Source of the DNA: JAZGGS01 sp963714405
GTDB taxonomy: Bacteria > Bacteroidota > Ignavibacteria > Ignavibacteriales > Ignavibacteriaceae
DNA: 64,000 nt
Direction: 5' to 3'
NCBI GenBank assembly: GCA_963714405.1
Contig: CAVQOH010000001.1
Span: 372,001-436,000, forward strand
This document shows, one piece after another, positions 44,966 through 54,164 of the stretch (positions are counted from its first letter, which is position 1; every line of letters starts with the position of its first letter). The position numbers were made by a program, and so were the translations under genes. The notes under the pieces are model-generated. The model did not search any database. It saw only the letters and a list, made by a program, of their open reading frames with translations, and was not told where the DNA came from.

Positions 44966-46321
44966 TTATAGTAGCGCTGCTTTTTTACCTAACAAATAAA
45001 GTGGATTTATAAAAGGCGAGAGAGGTGGAGTGTAGTTATAATTTATTTTAGTAAGTGCTTGAGTATTTTGATTTAACTTTATTAACGATGAAATAATATC
45101 TGCATAACCTGATACTTCTTTATCTCCGTAAAATTCTGCACCAAGAATTCTTTTTGATTCTGCATCAAAAATTAATTTTCCAAAGACTTCCCTGCTTTGC
45201 GGCATAACATTAACAATATTAGGTACTTTAACTGAAACAGTTTTAAATTTTAATCCAGCTTTTTTTGAATCATTACTTGTTAAACCAACAAATGTAAAAT
45301 AAGTATTAAAAAATTTTACAGCTGCATTCTTTACAACAGGTTCTGCAGCTAAGTTTCCACCCGCGGCATTTTCTCCCGCTATATGTCCATAAGTGTATGC
45401 AGAGGTAGCAAGCGGAATGTAATCAGGTTTATTTGTTACCGCGTTAATCACTTCACAATTATCACCAGCTGCATATATCCTGTTGCTAGTCGTACGCAAA
45501 TTCTTATCAACTTTAATTCCTCCAGACTTACCAAGTTCAAGCTTTGCGTTTTCTGCAAGAAAAGTATCTGGTGAAAATCCAACTGATAGAATTACCAAAT
45601 CAGTTTCAATAAATTCGTCATCAACTTTAACCGACTTTACATTTTCATCGTAAATAATTGGATCAACTTCTTTTATTTCGCCAATAAATTTTATCTTGTT
45701 TCTTTTTATAATTTCATAAATCTCTGCTTGAAGTTCCTTCTCAGCAGTTGGCATAGGTGAACCTTCTTTATCAAGAAGAGTTACTTCAATATTCTTTTTA
45801 GTTAAGGCTTCTGCGGTCTCTAATCCGATATAACCTGATCCTATAATAATTACTTTTTTAATATTTTTTTCTGTAATGAAATCATTTATCCCAATCAGAT
45901 CAGAAATATTTTTAAGTGAAAAAACATTTTTCAGTTCAGCATTAAAATGAGGTAATACTCTTGCTGACGAACCGGTACAGAGGATCAATGAATCGTAACT
46001 GAAGGTAAGTAAATTATTTTCATAAACATCTTTAACAAGCAATTCTCTGTTTTTTGGATTGATTTCTTTAACAATATGATTTGTAAAAACTTTAACACCT
46101 TTTTTTCTGAAAAATGATTCAGGAGAGAAGAAAACTATTTCATTATAGTCTTTAATTTCACCTGAAAGTACATAAGGCATCTCGCAAGTTCCGGTAGAGA
46201 TGAAATTTCCAGCTTCAAACATTATTACATCAGCGTTAGGATTAACACGTTTTGCCCTGGCTGCTGCTGCAGGTCCCGCAGCATTTCCACCTACAACAAT
46301 TATCCTTTTTGGTTTAATCAT
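44966..46321 (-). CDS. FAD/NAD(P)H-dependent disulfide-type oxidoreductase (CoA-disulfide reductase/NADH oxidase family)
   Basis: 451 residues. The FAD-binding start is IIVVGGNAAGPAAAARAKR, the NAD(P)H fold VIIIGSGYIGLETAEAL, and the second FAD motif IYAAGDNCEV. Cys46 in STGTCEMPYVLSGEI is at the place of the single redox Cys of NADH oxidases and CoA-disulfide reductases, whose usual form is NCGLPY. The C-terminal dimerisation domain follows. Its substrate (O2, CoA disulfide, persulfide or other) cannot be settled. The start overlaps the der stop by 4 bases. Confidence 0.85.
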   Translation of the reverse strand: MIKPKRIIVVGGNAAGPAAAARAKRVNPNADVIMFEAGNFISTGTCEMPYVLSGEIKDYNEIVFFSPESFFRKKGVKVFTNHIVKEINPKNRELLVKDVYENNLLTFSYDSLILCTGSSARVLPHFNAELKNVFSLKNISDLIGINDFITEKNIKKVIIIGSGYIGLETAEALTKKNIEVTLLDKEGSPMPTAEKELQAEIYEIIKRNKIKFIGEIKEVDPIIYDENVKSVKVDDEFIETDLVILSVGFSPDTFLAENAKLELGKSGGIKVDKNLRTTSNRIYAAGDNCEVINAVTNKPDYIPLATSAYTYGHIAGENAAGGNLAAEPVVKNAAVKFFNTYFTFVGLTSNDSKKAGLKFKTVSVKVPNIVNVMPQSREVFGKLIFDAESKRILGAEFYGDKEVSGYADIISSLIKLNQNTQALTKINYNYTPPLSPFINPLYLLGKKAALL

Positions 46322-47628
46322 TTACTTTTAAAACTTATTGTTATTGGAACTCCTTTAAATCCATATTTTTTACGAACCAGATTTTCCAGGAATTTTCTAT
46401 AATTATCAGCAATTAACTTGGGATAGTTGCAGAAGAAAATAAATACCGGGTAATGTTCTCCAACCTGAATTATATATTTAATCTTAACTTCCTTGCCTGA
46501 ACTTGAAGCGGGAGGAGGAGATTTTTTAATCTCTTCAAGTAAATCATCATTTAAATGATTCGTTTCTATTTTTTTCTTTCTCTCATCATTAACTTTTTTA
46601 CACAGATCGATTAGCTTGAATATTCTTTGCTTTGTTAATGCAGATGTAAAGATTACTTCAGAATAATTTACCGCACCAAGTTTTTCATTAAATGTTTTCT
46701 CATATTGATGAGCAGTTTGTGTATCTTTTTCAATAAGATCCCATTTATTAACGGCAATTATTAATCCTTTTCTCCACCTTACAACTTCATCAATAATTTT
46801 CTGATCCTGTTTTTCCAAACCTGATTCTGCATCAATCATTACAACGGCAACTTCACATTCACCTATTGCTTTTAAAGTTCTGATGTTAGAATAAAATTCA
46901 ATACTCTCCTGTACTTTTTTCTTCTTTCTTAATCCGGCAGTATCAATAAGAACAATCTCTTCACCGTAATATTTTAAAACCGAATCGATGCTGTCGCGGG
47001 TTGTACCGGGAATTTGCGTTACAATGCTTCTTTCTTCTCCAAGCAAAGCATTTACCAGCGATGATTTTCCAACATTCGGTCTTCCAACAATTGCAATTTT
47101 TAGTCTATTATCTTCTTTCTTCTTTTCTTCAATAATAAATTTATCTGTTACTTCATCCAGCAAATCACCAATATTTCTTCCACTTAAAGCAGAAACCTCA
47201 TAAAACTTTTTTACACCGAGTGAATAGAATTCATTTGCAGAAGCTTCAAATTTTTCAGAATCAACTTTATTTACAATAAGAAAGAAATCCCTTCCCGAAG
47301 TACGAAGTAATTTCATTATTTGTTCATCAATTGGATTTATACCATCACGCACATCAACAACAAATAGAATACTATCAGCTTCATCAATCGCAATTTCAAC
47401 CTGTTCGCGTATTGCAGTTTCAAATACATCTTCTGAATCGGGAACATAACCGCCTGTGTCAATTATCCGAAAATTTTTACCATTCCAATCTGCCTCGCCG
47501 TAAACTCTATCACGAGTAACACCGCTTATATTATCAACTATTGCATCTCTTTTACCAATAAGGCGGTTAAAGAGTGTTGATTTTCCAACGTTCGGTCTTC
47601 CAACTATAACAACTAATGGGATTTTCAT
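46318..47628 (-). CDS. der: Ribosome biogenesis GTPase Der (EngA)
   Basis: 436 residues with two GTPase domains in tandem: VGRPNVGKSTLFNRLIGKR (residues about 8-26) with DTGGYVPDS and NKVD, and VGRPNVGKSSLVNALLGEE with DTAGLRKKKK and NKWD. The C-terminal KH-like domain ends with YGFKGVPITISFKSK. The protein assists 50S subunit assembly. It begins 67 bases downstream of the stop of the T9SS gene, with that gene's terminator between. Confidence 0.97.
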   Translation of the reverse strand: MKIPLVVIVGRPNVGKSTLFNRLIGKRDAIVDNISGVTRDRVYGEADWNGKNFRIIDTGGYVPDSEDVFETAIREQVEIAIDEADSILFVVDVRDGINPIDEQIMKLLRTSGRDFFLIVNKVDSEKFEASANEFYSLGVKKFYEVSALSGRNIGDLLDEVTDKFIIEEKKKEDNRLKIAIVGRPNVGKSSLVNALLGEERSIVTQIPGTTRDSIDSVLKYYGEEIVLIDTAGLRKKKKVQESIEFYSNIRTLKAIGECEVAVVMIDAESGLEKQDQKIIDEVVRWRKGLIIAVNKWDLIEKDTQTAHQYEKTFNEKLGAVNYSEVIFTSALTKQRIFKLIDLCKKVNDERKKKIETNHLNDDLLEEIKKSPPPASSSGKEVKIKYIIQVGEHYPVFIFFCNYPKLIADNYRKFLENLVRKKYGFKGVPITISFKSK

Positions 47629-47643
47629 TTTATCCGTTAACTA

Positions 47644-47669
47644 ATAAAAAAGCCGCTTTTAAGCGGCTT
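47644..47669 (-). terminator. Rho-independent terminator after the 893-residue T9SS gene
   Basis: AAGCCGCTT (47650-47658) and AAGCGGCTT (47661-47669) form a 9-bp stem, with a T-run on the minus strand (A-rich 47644-47650). It lies between the cargo gene stop and der, insulating the housekeeping genes. Confidence 0.88.
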
Positions 47670-47695
47670 AAATATAACAAATATATTTTTGATGA

Positions 47696-50377
47696 TTATT
47701 TCAATAATAACATCTTCTTCGTCTGAATAAAAGAACCGGCTTGCAGTCTGTAGAAGTAAACTCCGCTTGCAAGTCTGTCTGCATTAAATGCAGCTTCGTA
47801 ACAACCAGCATCCTGTTCTTCATTAACAATTTGCCTTAATTCCCTTCCAAGAATATCATATATCCTTAACTCCACAAATGAGCTTTCATTTATTCCATAC
47901 TTTATTGTAGTTGTTGGATTGAAAGGATTGGGATAGTTTTGTAAAAGAATGAACTCAGATGGTACTCCATTTTCATTGGCATCATTTCTTACAGATACAG
48001 GAATATCCCAGGTTGACCAAAGAGAACCTGGACCTCCGAAATGTCCCATATCGTTTATCACAGTACCTCTTGCTGGTAACAATGCGTATCCCAAATGTTG
48101 AGGATCTTCCACATCATAATACTGAGCATCAGGATGACCTTTATCTACGCAGGACGAATGATAATTCAAAACGAAATATGATGAGTCATCAAAATTGGGA
48201 TCTTCATCAATATTTCCTGTTCCCGGCCAACCACCTTCAACATCAGAATATTGAACATCAGCAGTGCCATAAATTTGTGAACCATTTTGTGCATCGTTTC
48301 CCCAAACAATGCAATTTATTATTTCAGGATTAAAACCAACACTACGGACACCTCCTCCTATTAATGCTGTATTATTAACAATTGTATTGTTTTCAAGTAA
48401 TGATTCCGTCAGAGTTACCTTGGAACTATATTGACTTGAGTTCAATCCATCAAATAGAGAAGATAACCTTTTGATATTATTTTTCCCTGATTTTGATGAT
48501 GTAGAAGTTTCTTGAATTACTAGTATTCCTCCTCCTCCAAAAGCAGCATAATTTTCAGTTATCAAATTATTTTTTACAATTGGAGAACAATTCCAAATAT
48601 CTAATCCTCCACCACCGTAATTATTTGCCGTAGACTCGTTTCCTTTTATGTAATTGCTATTAATGAATATATCAACGGTAGGTCGTCCATTGCAATCAAT
48701 TCCACCACCATATGTATAAGGTCCGGAGACAGAATTATCAATGATTTTATTATTTAATATTTCGATAATTCCACTCACGAGAAAGAAAATTCCACCTCCG
48801 GCAGTAGCGTTTGTTGAAGAATTGCAAGTATTATTTATTACAACGTTATCTTTTATTATTGAACTTCTCATCGTAGTATCGTGTATAAAAATTCCTCCGC
48901 CGTATACATATGAAGTATAGTCTATTGAATTATTTTCAATAATATTATTACATATTGTAGCACCAGTCTGGTTTAAAAATATGCCACCCCCAGATTTATC
49001 ATTGTAAAAGAATGTATAAGTACCCGTACCACCTGTAATTGTGAAACCGTAAATAACAGAATTTTTATCCTCGCCTGAAATAAAATAAACAACGGAGCCA
49101 CTATCAGGATGAGATGGTTGAGAACCATCTATTATAGTGTTTTCAATATGGGTTGAATCACCATCAATAAGAAAATGGCTTGCAACTGTAATTGCTCTGC
49201 CTTTGAAATTAATATTTTCGTAATAAGTGTCCTCTGCTACAAGAACCACATTACCACTAACAGCTGCATCTATTGCTGCCTGTATTGATGAGTAATCTCC
49301 CGGAACGTGAAGTGTATCTGTATAAATTGATTGCACTGATTTAAGAACAGCGCCATCAGTTGTAATTACATATCCATATATTACACTACCGTGTCTTACG
49401 TTATCTATTTCTTTTTTAGCCAGCGCAGGTGTTTCTTGTTTCTGCCAAGTAAGTCCATTATCATTGCTCCTGATAATTCCCGGGTTAGTATTGCTAAGGT
49501 TAGTACAAATAAAAACTATGTCAGAATTAGAAACCCAGGAAGCATTTGAAAAACCGTATACATCTGTACCAGTATTTATTGTAATCCAATTATTACCCCC
49601 GTTGGAAGTTAACTTAATGTTTGGCCATTCAGCTCCAATCATAACACCATGCTGCTTATCATCATTGAAAACAATGTCTCCCCAACTCAATACCTGAATA
49701 CCTGAGTCACCAAGAAACCAGTTACTACCTCCATCATTAGTTGTGTATGAATACACCTTACCAGCAGGGTTATTCCAACTTGCAAATCCATAAAACTGTG
49801 AGTCAATTGCGTAAGCATCATAAAGGATACCATATGAATTTGGTACGCCCGGAGGATTTGTCTTTACCCAAGTAACACCTCCATCGGTTGTCTTATTTAC
49901 TATATATGGTCCACCCGGACCGTTTGCCGGGTCGCTCATTGCAATTCCAAATTGAGGATTACTTTTTGAGAATTGTATATCATTATAAAATCCTGCAGTT
50001 CCACCAGTAGAGTCAATAACAGTCCAGTTTAATCCTGCATCAGTAGTTTTATATAACTTTGCATTACCCCCGTTAATAGTTGGACCGCCTGCATCTGCTA
50101 CAAATGCTGTTAATGAATCTTTTGCAGCAATAGCCGTAAGGAAATATGGAAGACCAGTTGCCGGAATAGATACCCAGTTTACACCCCCATCTGCTGTTCT
50201 GTAAACACTTGGAGATGTTGAAAAACCCCCAGCAATCCAAACGACATTTGAATCAACAACACAAATCCTTGGTGACTGGCCAAGTCCTGACAAAGTACCA
50301 CCAATTTGTGTCCATTGGGGAAAAGCAGTTAGTGAGAAAATTAGAAATGAAATGACCAGTAGAATTAAGTTTCTCAT
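47696..50377 (-). CDS. Secreted YCF48/BNR plus right-handed beta-helix protein with T9SS sorting domain
   Basis: 893 residues. After a signal peptide (ISFLIFSLTAFPQ) the first 345 residues are a YCF48-like propeller with repeated VYRTADGGVNWVSI, LYKTTDAGLNWTVI and NKTTDGGVTWVKT. Then comes a parallel beta-helix (about 350-790) with GDYSSIQAAIDAAVSGNVVL and many N-N-I-I-x-N turns. The tail is a T9SS type A domain (NYPNPFNPTTTIKYGI, ending KMLLLK). The beta-helix is closely similar to that of the 537-residue protein 750 bases upstream, so this looks like a domain fusion. AGGAGG lies just before the ATG, and a candidate structured RNA leader lies further upstream. Confidence 0.87.
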   Translation of the reverse strand: MRNLILLVISFLIFSLTAFPQWTQIGGTLSGLGQSPRICVVDSNVVWIAGGFSTSPSVYRTADGGVNWVSIPATGLPYFLTAIAAKDSLTAFVADAGGPTINGGNAKLYKTTDAGLNWTVIDSTGGTAGFYNDIQFSKSNPQFGIAMSDPANGPGGPYIVNKTTDGGVTWVKTNPPGVPNSYGILYDAYAIDSQFYGFASWNNPAGKVYSYTTNDGGSNWFLGDSGIQVLSWGDIVFNDDKQHGVMIGAEWPNIKLTSNGGNNWITINTGTDVYGFSNASWVSNSDIVFICTNLSNTNPGIIRSNDNGLTWQKQETPALAKKEIDNVRHGSVIYGYVITTDGAVLKSVQSIYTDTLHVPGDYSSIQAAIDAAVSGNVVLVAEDTYYENINFKGRAITVASHFLIDGDSTHIENTIIDGSQPSHPDSGSVVYFISGEDKNSVIYGFTITGGTGTYTFFYNDKSGGGIFLNQTGATICNNIIENNSIDYTSYVYGGGIFIHDTTMRSSIIKDNVVINNTCNSSTNATAGGGIFFLVSGIIEILNNKIIDNSVSGPYTYGGGIDCNGRPTVDIFINSNYIKGNESTANNYGGGGLDIWNCSPIVKNNLITENYAAFGGGGILVIQETSTSSKSGKNNIKRLSSLFDGLNSSQYSSKVTLTESLLENNTIVNNTALIGGGVRSVGFNPEIINCIVWGNDAQNGSQIYGTADVQYSDVEGGWPGTGNIDEDPNFDDSSYFVLNYHSSCVDKGHPDAQYYDVEDPQHLGYALLPARGTVINDMGHFGGPGSLWSTWDIPVSVRNDANENGVPSEFILLQNYPNPFNPTTTIKYGINESSFVELRIYDILGRELRQIVNEEQDAGCYEAAFNADRLASGVYFYRLQAGSFIQTKKMLLLK

Positions 50378-50429
50378 AGTGACCTCCTATTTAATGAGTG
50401 AAATTGAAAACTTACTTTCAACACACTAC

Positions 50430-50500
50430 TCCTCGGGGGAAGCACTATATCCTCAAAAGAATTTAAGAGTTACGTATCCCGAACGTTTCTCTCAAGGGGT
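50430..50500 (-). promoter_or_regulatory. Candidate structured 5' leader RNA, copy 1
   Basis: On the minus strand, upstream of the 893-residue cargo gene. Read 5' to 3' it has CCTTG (50497-50493) pairing with CGAGG (50435-50431). Inside is a hairpin formed by AGAG/CTCT and ACGT/ACGT (50492-50489 with 50469-50466 and 50486-50483 with 50475-50472), and then the conserved GTGCTTCCC (50445-50437). It ends 52 bases before the ATG, which has AGGAGG. A related copy with compensating base changes lies at 54172-54239. I recognise no known riboswitch class. Confidence 0.5.
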
Positions 50501-50569
50501 AGATAAATATCTAACATAAAAATTGATTATTTTATTTGTTAGAAGCAACTAATATTTTATAATTAGCAA

Positions 50570-51064
50570 TCAATAATTGTTTACAACTGCATCCACCGGC
50601 TCAATCCACATATTTGAAATTTGCATACCATCCGTTGTTACAAGGTACTGCACATAAAGCACGCACTGATTCCTGTTACAAACCGGATATGCTTTTTCAA
50701 GCAGGTAGATTCCGTCTTCACTTATGTAGACAAGATCTAGGCTGCTGCCAACAATTCCCCACGGCGGATGAATCATTCCAAACATATCGCAAAGTTCTGC
50801 TTCCATTTCTATTTGAATGCGAACAAGCGATAATCCGCTTTGTGTAGATTGCAGATCAATGATTTCGTGTGTATATGTAACCTCACCCTTTACCTGGCAA
50901 GCGCCTGCCAGTGGATCCTGCACACTGCAGCAAAGGTTAATTACCTCTTTAATCGGATCACCAAATTTTTCTGCAGCCGGAATGGGTTCTGTAGGAGGAG
51001 TTTCATTACATCCAACCAGAAGTAATAGAGATACTGCCACGAAAGATTTAATTAAGTTTTTCAT
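50570..51064 (-). CDS. Small lipoprotein, unknown function
   Basis: 164 residues with a clear lipobox (LLLLVGC, Cys19) after MKNLIKSFVAVS. The mature part holds six or seven Cys residues (NLCCSVQDPLAGACQ, ELCD, VCNRNQC), which suggests disulfides outside the cytoplasm, and a beta-rich stretch (GEVTYTHEIIDL). AGGAGG precedes the ATG, a strong Shine-Dalgarno sequence. It is placed between two T9SS cargo genes on the same strand. Family unknown. Confidence 0.68.
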   Translation of the reverse strand: MKNLIKSFVAVSLLLLVGCNETPPTEPIPAAEKFGDPIKEVINLCCSVQDPLAGACQVKGEVTYTHEIIDLQSTQSGLSLVRIQIEMEAELCDMFGMIHPPWGIVGSSLDLVYISEDGIYLLEKAYPVCNRNQCVLYVQYLVTTDGMQISNMWIEPVDAVVNNY

Positions 51065-51082
51065 AGCTGCCTCCTGTAATTT

Positions 51083-51110
51083 TAGCAGGAGCGATGTATT
51101 TCATCGCTCC
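51083..51110 (-). other. Hairpin between a T9SS gene and the lipoprotein gene
   Basis: GGAGCGATG and CATCGCTCC form a 9-bp perfect stem with a 5-base loop about 20 bases after the stop of the 537-residue gene. There is no T-run after it on the minus strand, so it may protect mRNA or attenuate rather than terminate. It lies in the 5' leader of the lipoprotein gene. Confidence 0.6.
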
Positions 51111-51126
51111 CGCGTTATTATTCATC

Positions 51127-52740
51127 CTATTTTAATAGGATCATCTTTTTAGTTGTTACATAATCCCCTGCCTTTAACTGGCAGAAATAAACTCCGCTTG
51201 ATAGTTTGTATGCATTAATCTCAATTTTGTAAAAACCGATATCCTGTTCGTCATTTACGAGTGTTTCAATCTCATTTCCAAGAATATCATACACCTTTAA
51301 CTCAACAAATGATCGTTTATTTATTGCATACTTAATTGTAGTTGAAGGGTTAAATGGATTAGGGTAGTTTTGAGATAATATAAACTCAGTTGGTATTCCG
51401 GTTTCCGTTTCATCTATTTCAACTGGGGCAGCCATTTTCCACCAGTTTGAGTAAGGTCCTCCGCAATGCCCGATATCATTCGTAAGAGTCCCCATTGCAG
51501 GGTATAATGCAAATCCGGGATTGCCCGGATCTTCAATATCTTTATATAGTGAAGCAGGATTTCCCTTATCAATGCAATGAGAGGTATCGCATAAAAAGAA
51601 AGTTGTTGAATCCAAAAACTCCGGCTGAAACGATATATTATTTGAGCCGTTTGAGTAAGATTCTTCAAGGTTAGAGTAATCTATTGTTGCACTGGAACCA
51701 TAATATTGAGGAGAAGAATTTCCCCAGATGATACAGTTCTGAATCCAATATGGATAATGAGTAGAAATACCGCCACAAGTGCTCGTAGCTGTGTTACCTA
51801 CTATTGTGTTGTTAACAACTACGGGGCTTACATTATTTCCATAAGTATTTGCATAATGAATTCCTCCATATCTCTTTGCAGAATTAAAAGCAATAATATT
51901 ATTTCTAACAACTGCATCTATGGCATTTAAATGCATACCTCCACCAATTGGATTTGCACCCTCATCTCTTACAAGATTATTTGAAATTATATTATTTTCA
52001 ATGATTAATGTAAAGGTGGGATTATCGTAGCCAAAGGCTGAAATTGCACCACCGTTACAGTATAAATTTGTCTGATCTGGTAAAAGAGCGTTGTCTGAAA
52101 TTATGTTATTCCTAATAGTTAAACTTCCTGAAGTAACTGCTGAGATAAGAATTGTTCCATTTATCCAGCTATCAATCATGGTTGATTGCATCGTATTGTT
52201 TCTAATAGTGTTATTTTCAATTTTTCCAGCACTGTTACTACTTGGATCGAAGAAAATTGCACTGCCTCCAACATGTCCATCAGAATTTATGTGGATATTT
52301 TCAATAATGTTATTTCTAATAATTGGTGAAGAGTTATAGATGTAAACTCCGCCTCCAACATTTTTATAAGAACCCCATGCAACGCCTGTTCCGCCTGTTA
52401 TTGTAAAACCGCAAAGTACAGAACTTGTATCTTCCCCTCTAAAAAATAGGACAGTAGACCCAACGTTTGGATTTGCTGGCTGTGAGCCATCAATAAATGT
52501 ATTTGAAATATGTGAAGTATCACCATCCAGGTAAAAATGGCTGGCAACAGTTATTGCTTTACCGATAAAATCAATGTTTTCATAATAAGTGTCTTCATCA
52601 ACTAACACCAAATCTCCGTTGTTAGCAGCATTTATTCCCTCCTGAATTGTTAAATAATCTCCGGGAATGTGAATTGTGGTTTGAGAAAAAGTAAGAAAGG
52701 CAGAAAACAATATAATTAGAGTACAAATTAGCCTTTTCAT
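51127..52740 (-). CDS. Secreted right-handed beta-helix protein with T9SS sorting domain
   Basis: 537 residues. A signal peptide (ILFSAFLTFSQ) leads into a parallel beta-helix that starts IHIPGDYLTIQEGINAANNG and shows the repeating pattern N-N-I-I-x-N (PIIRNNIIENI, IIENNIISNN, AVVRNNIIAFN). This fold is shared with pectate-lyase-like carbohydrate enzymes and adhesins; no catalytic residues could be assigned. The T9SS type A tail has NYPNPFNPSTTIKYAI and ends KMILLK. AAAGGAGG precedes the ATG. It is close in sequence to the beta-helix half of the 893-residue protein. Confidence 0.86.
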   Translation of the reverse strand: MKRLICTLIILFSAFLTFSQTTIHIPGDYLTIQEGINAANNGDLVLVDEDTYYENIDFIGKAITVASHFYLDGDTSHISNTFIDGSQPANPNVGSTVLFFRGEDTSSVLCGFTITGGTGVAWGSYKNVGGGVYIYNSSPIIRNNIIENIHINSDGHVGGSAIFFDPSSNSAGKIENNTIRNNTMQSTMIDSWINGTILISAVTSGSLTIRNNIISDNALLPDQTNLYCNGGAISAFGYDNPTFTLIIENNIISNNLVRDEGANPIGGGMHLNAIDAVVRNNIIAFNSAKRYGGIHYANTYGNNVSPVVVNNTIVGNTATSTCGGISTHYPYWIQNCIIWGNSSPQYYGSSATIDYSNLEESYSNGSNNISFQPEFLDSTTFFLCDTSHCIDKGNPASLYKDIEDPGNPGFALYPAMGTLTNDIGHCGGPYSNWWKMAAPVEIDETETGIPTEFILSQNYPNPFNPSTTIKYAINKRSFVELKVYDILGNEIETLVNDEQDIGFYKIEINAYKLSSGVYFCQLKAGDYVTTKKMILLK

Positions 52741-52794
52741 AGCACCTCCTTTAGTTTATGAATGGATTATATTGTATCGGTTACTATAAAAATT

Positions 52795-53388
52795 TCATTG
52801 GTTGTCAGATAGATCCTCATTTATTACTAGATTTTTAAAACACCAGCCAACCCACCAACCTGTTTTTATGTCGGTATAATATTCCCTGCATTTTTGAAAT
52901 AAACCAATTTCCTTATCCCAATTATTACTGCTGAGTTTAGATTGAATGGTGAGCACAACGTTTTGTAAAAACTCTTCAGCAACTTTCCAGCCTGTGTTTT
53001 TATCTCTAAAATAAACGGTGCAAAAATGTTCCTCTTGATTTTGGGGATATGATGACCAGGTTTCTCCACCATCAGTGCTTTGCCTTACATCACAATATAT
53101 ATTTACACTCCAGTAAAAATTGGATTTGGTCGTAGCCGCTGCTTTTAATTTTTCAATTTCAGAACCTGTTTTCACTTTCCAATTACTCCCACCATTTGTA
53201 GTTACAAGCACTTCACCATAATATGAATCTGCAATTCCGATATTTGAATCCAAAAATGTAATTGCATATAACCTTGTACCCTCAAATATGTTTTTATTCG
53301 ATATTTCGTACTCCTGCGAAATAAGAGATGAGTGCAAAGAGAATGATAAAAACAACAAAACTGTTATTGATTTCATAGTGCACTTCAT
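52795..53388 (-). CDS. Secreted YCF48/BNR-like repeat protein, short and without T9SS tail
   Basis: About 197 residues, or 193 from a second Met that starts MKSITVLLFLSFSLHS, the signal peptide. It has YCF48-type turns: ITFLDSNIGIADSYYG, VTTNGGSNWKVKTG, QSTDGGETWSSYP, YFRDKNTGWKVAEE and TDIKTGWWVGWCF. It stops abruptly after the last repeat with no sorting domain, unlike its large relatives, so it may be a truncated remnant or a small periplasmic protein. Two direct repeats of TGTTACAATA lie about 70-100 bases upstream of its start. Confidence 0.65.
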   Translation of the reverse strand: MKCTMKSITVLLFLSFSLHSSLISQEYEISNKNIFEGTRLYAITFLDSNIGIADSYYGEVLVTTNGGSNWKVKTGSEIEKLKAAATTKSNFYWSVNIYCDVRQSTDGGETWSSYPQNQEEHFCTVYFRDKNTGWKVAEEFLQNVVLTIQSKLSSNNWDKEIGLFQKCREYYTDIKTGWWVGWCFKNLVINEDLSDNQ

Positions 53389-53459
53389 TTTGGTTATTAA
53401 TTATTCTTGATAAGAACTTAACATCAATAAACAAAATTATTGCGGTGGGTACATAGTAT

Positions 53460-53490
53460 TATTGTAACAAAAGCTTGCACTATTGTAACA
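53460..53490 (-). promoter_or_regulatory. Pair of direct repeats TGTTACAATA spaced 21 bases
   Basis: TATTGTAACA occurs at 53460-53469 and 53481-53490 on the plus strand (TGTTACAATA on the minus strand), starts 21 bases apart, that is two helical turns. They lie 72-102 bases upstream of the short BNR-like gene. This spacing suits a regulator binding twice on one face of the DNA; no protein can be named. Confidence 0.4.
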
Positions 53491-53565
53491 TTTAAAAATT
53501 GGAGTGCGAAAACTAACAAATATTTATTTGATGATTAGCTACTGATAATAAATGGCAAGTAAATA

Positions 53566-53597
53566 TAAAAGCCCTGGCAGTTCAGAGCTTTTTTTTA
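53566..53597 (-). terminator. Possible terminator hairpin after the 128-residue gene
   Basis: AAAGCCCTG and CAGAGCTTT form an imperfect stem with a 6-base loop, with A or T runs on both sides. It lies 80 bases after the stop of the membrane protein gene at 53677-54063 (minus) and could act in both directions. Confidence 0.55.
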
Positions 53598-53676
53598 TAG
53601 TGATGCAGGAAACTATATTTAGTTAAATAATTTTTATGGTTTCTTTAAGGAACCTCAGACTATTTAAAATTTATCT

Positions 53677-54063
53677 TTAAGTGCTCTCAACCAACGGTGG
53701 TTTAACTAAAAAGTAACCAAAGCCCAATGCAAAGAACAAGTATATGAATACAATAGACCAGCCTAATGGATTAAGTACTCCCGAAATAACCGTAATTGCA
53801 CTCATAATAAATGCTATAAGATCATAGATAAATAAAGCAACAATTATTGCTTTTCTTGCTTCGGATTCTCCTGCGCTTTTTGCTAACCAGCAAAGAAACA
53901 AATTACCTAATAATGCAGACCCATATTCTCTTGCTGTAAACATTCCTCCATCACCTAAAGTTGCACCAAATATTGAGATTAATTCAGCTGGTATTGAAAG
54001 TAACAGAATGCCAAAAGCAAGACAAACTAATGCTTTGATAACCATAAGATTTTTGAAGCTCAT
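53677..54063 (-). CDS. Small four-helix membrane protein
   Basis: 128 residues, almost entirely hydrophobic, with about four predicted helices: VIKALVCLAFGILLLSIP, YGSALLGNLFLCWLAK, AIIVALFIYDLIAFIMSAIT and SIVFIYLFFALGFGYFLV. A polar loop GATLGDGGMFTAREYG lies between the first two. No family recognised. AGGAG precedes its ATG. A second copy of the candidate RNA leader lies roughly 100-175 bases upstream, which is a hint that its expression is regulated. Confidence 0.62.
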   Translation of the reverse strand: MSFKNLMVIKALVCLAFGILLLSIPAELISIFGATLGDGGMFTAREYGSALLGNLFLCWLAKSAGESEARKAIIVALFIYDLIAFIMSAITVISGVLNPLGWSIVFIYLFFALGFGYFLVKPPLVEST

Positions 54064-54164
54064 ATTCCTTCTCCTCTATAGAATTGTTGATAAAAGTGAA
54101 TTTATAAATTCAATGCAATCTGATTTAAATAATCAGCGAAACATTATTGAACTTAAATATTTAC

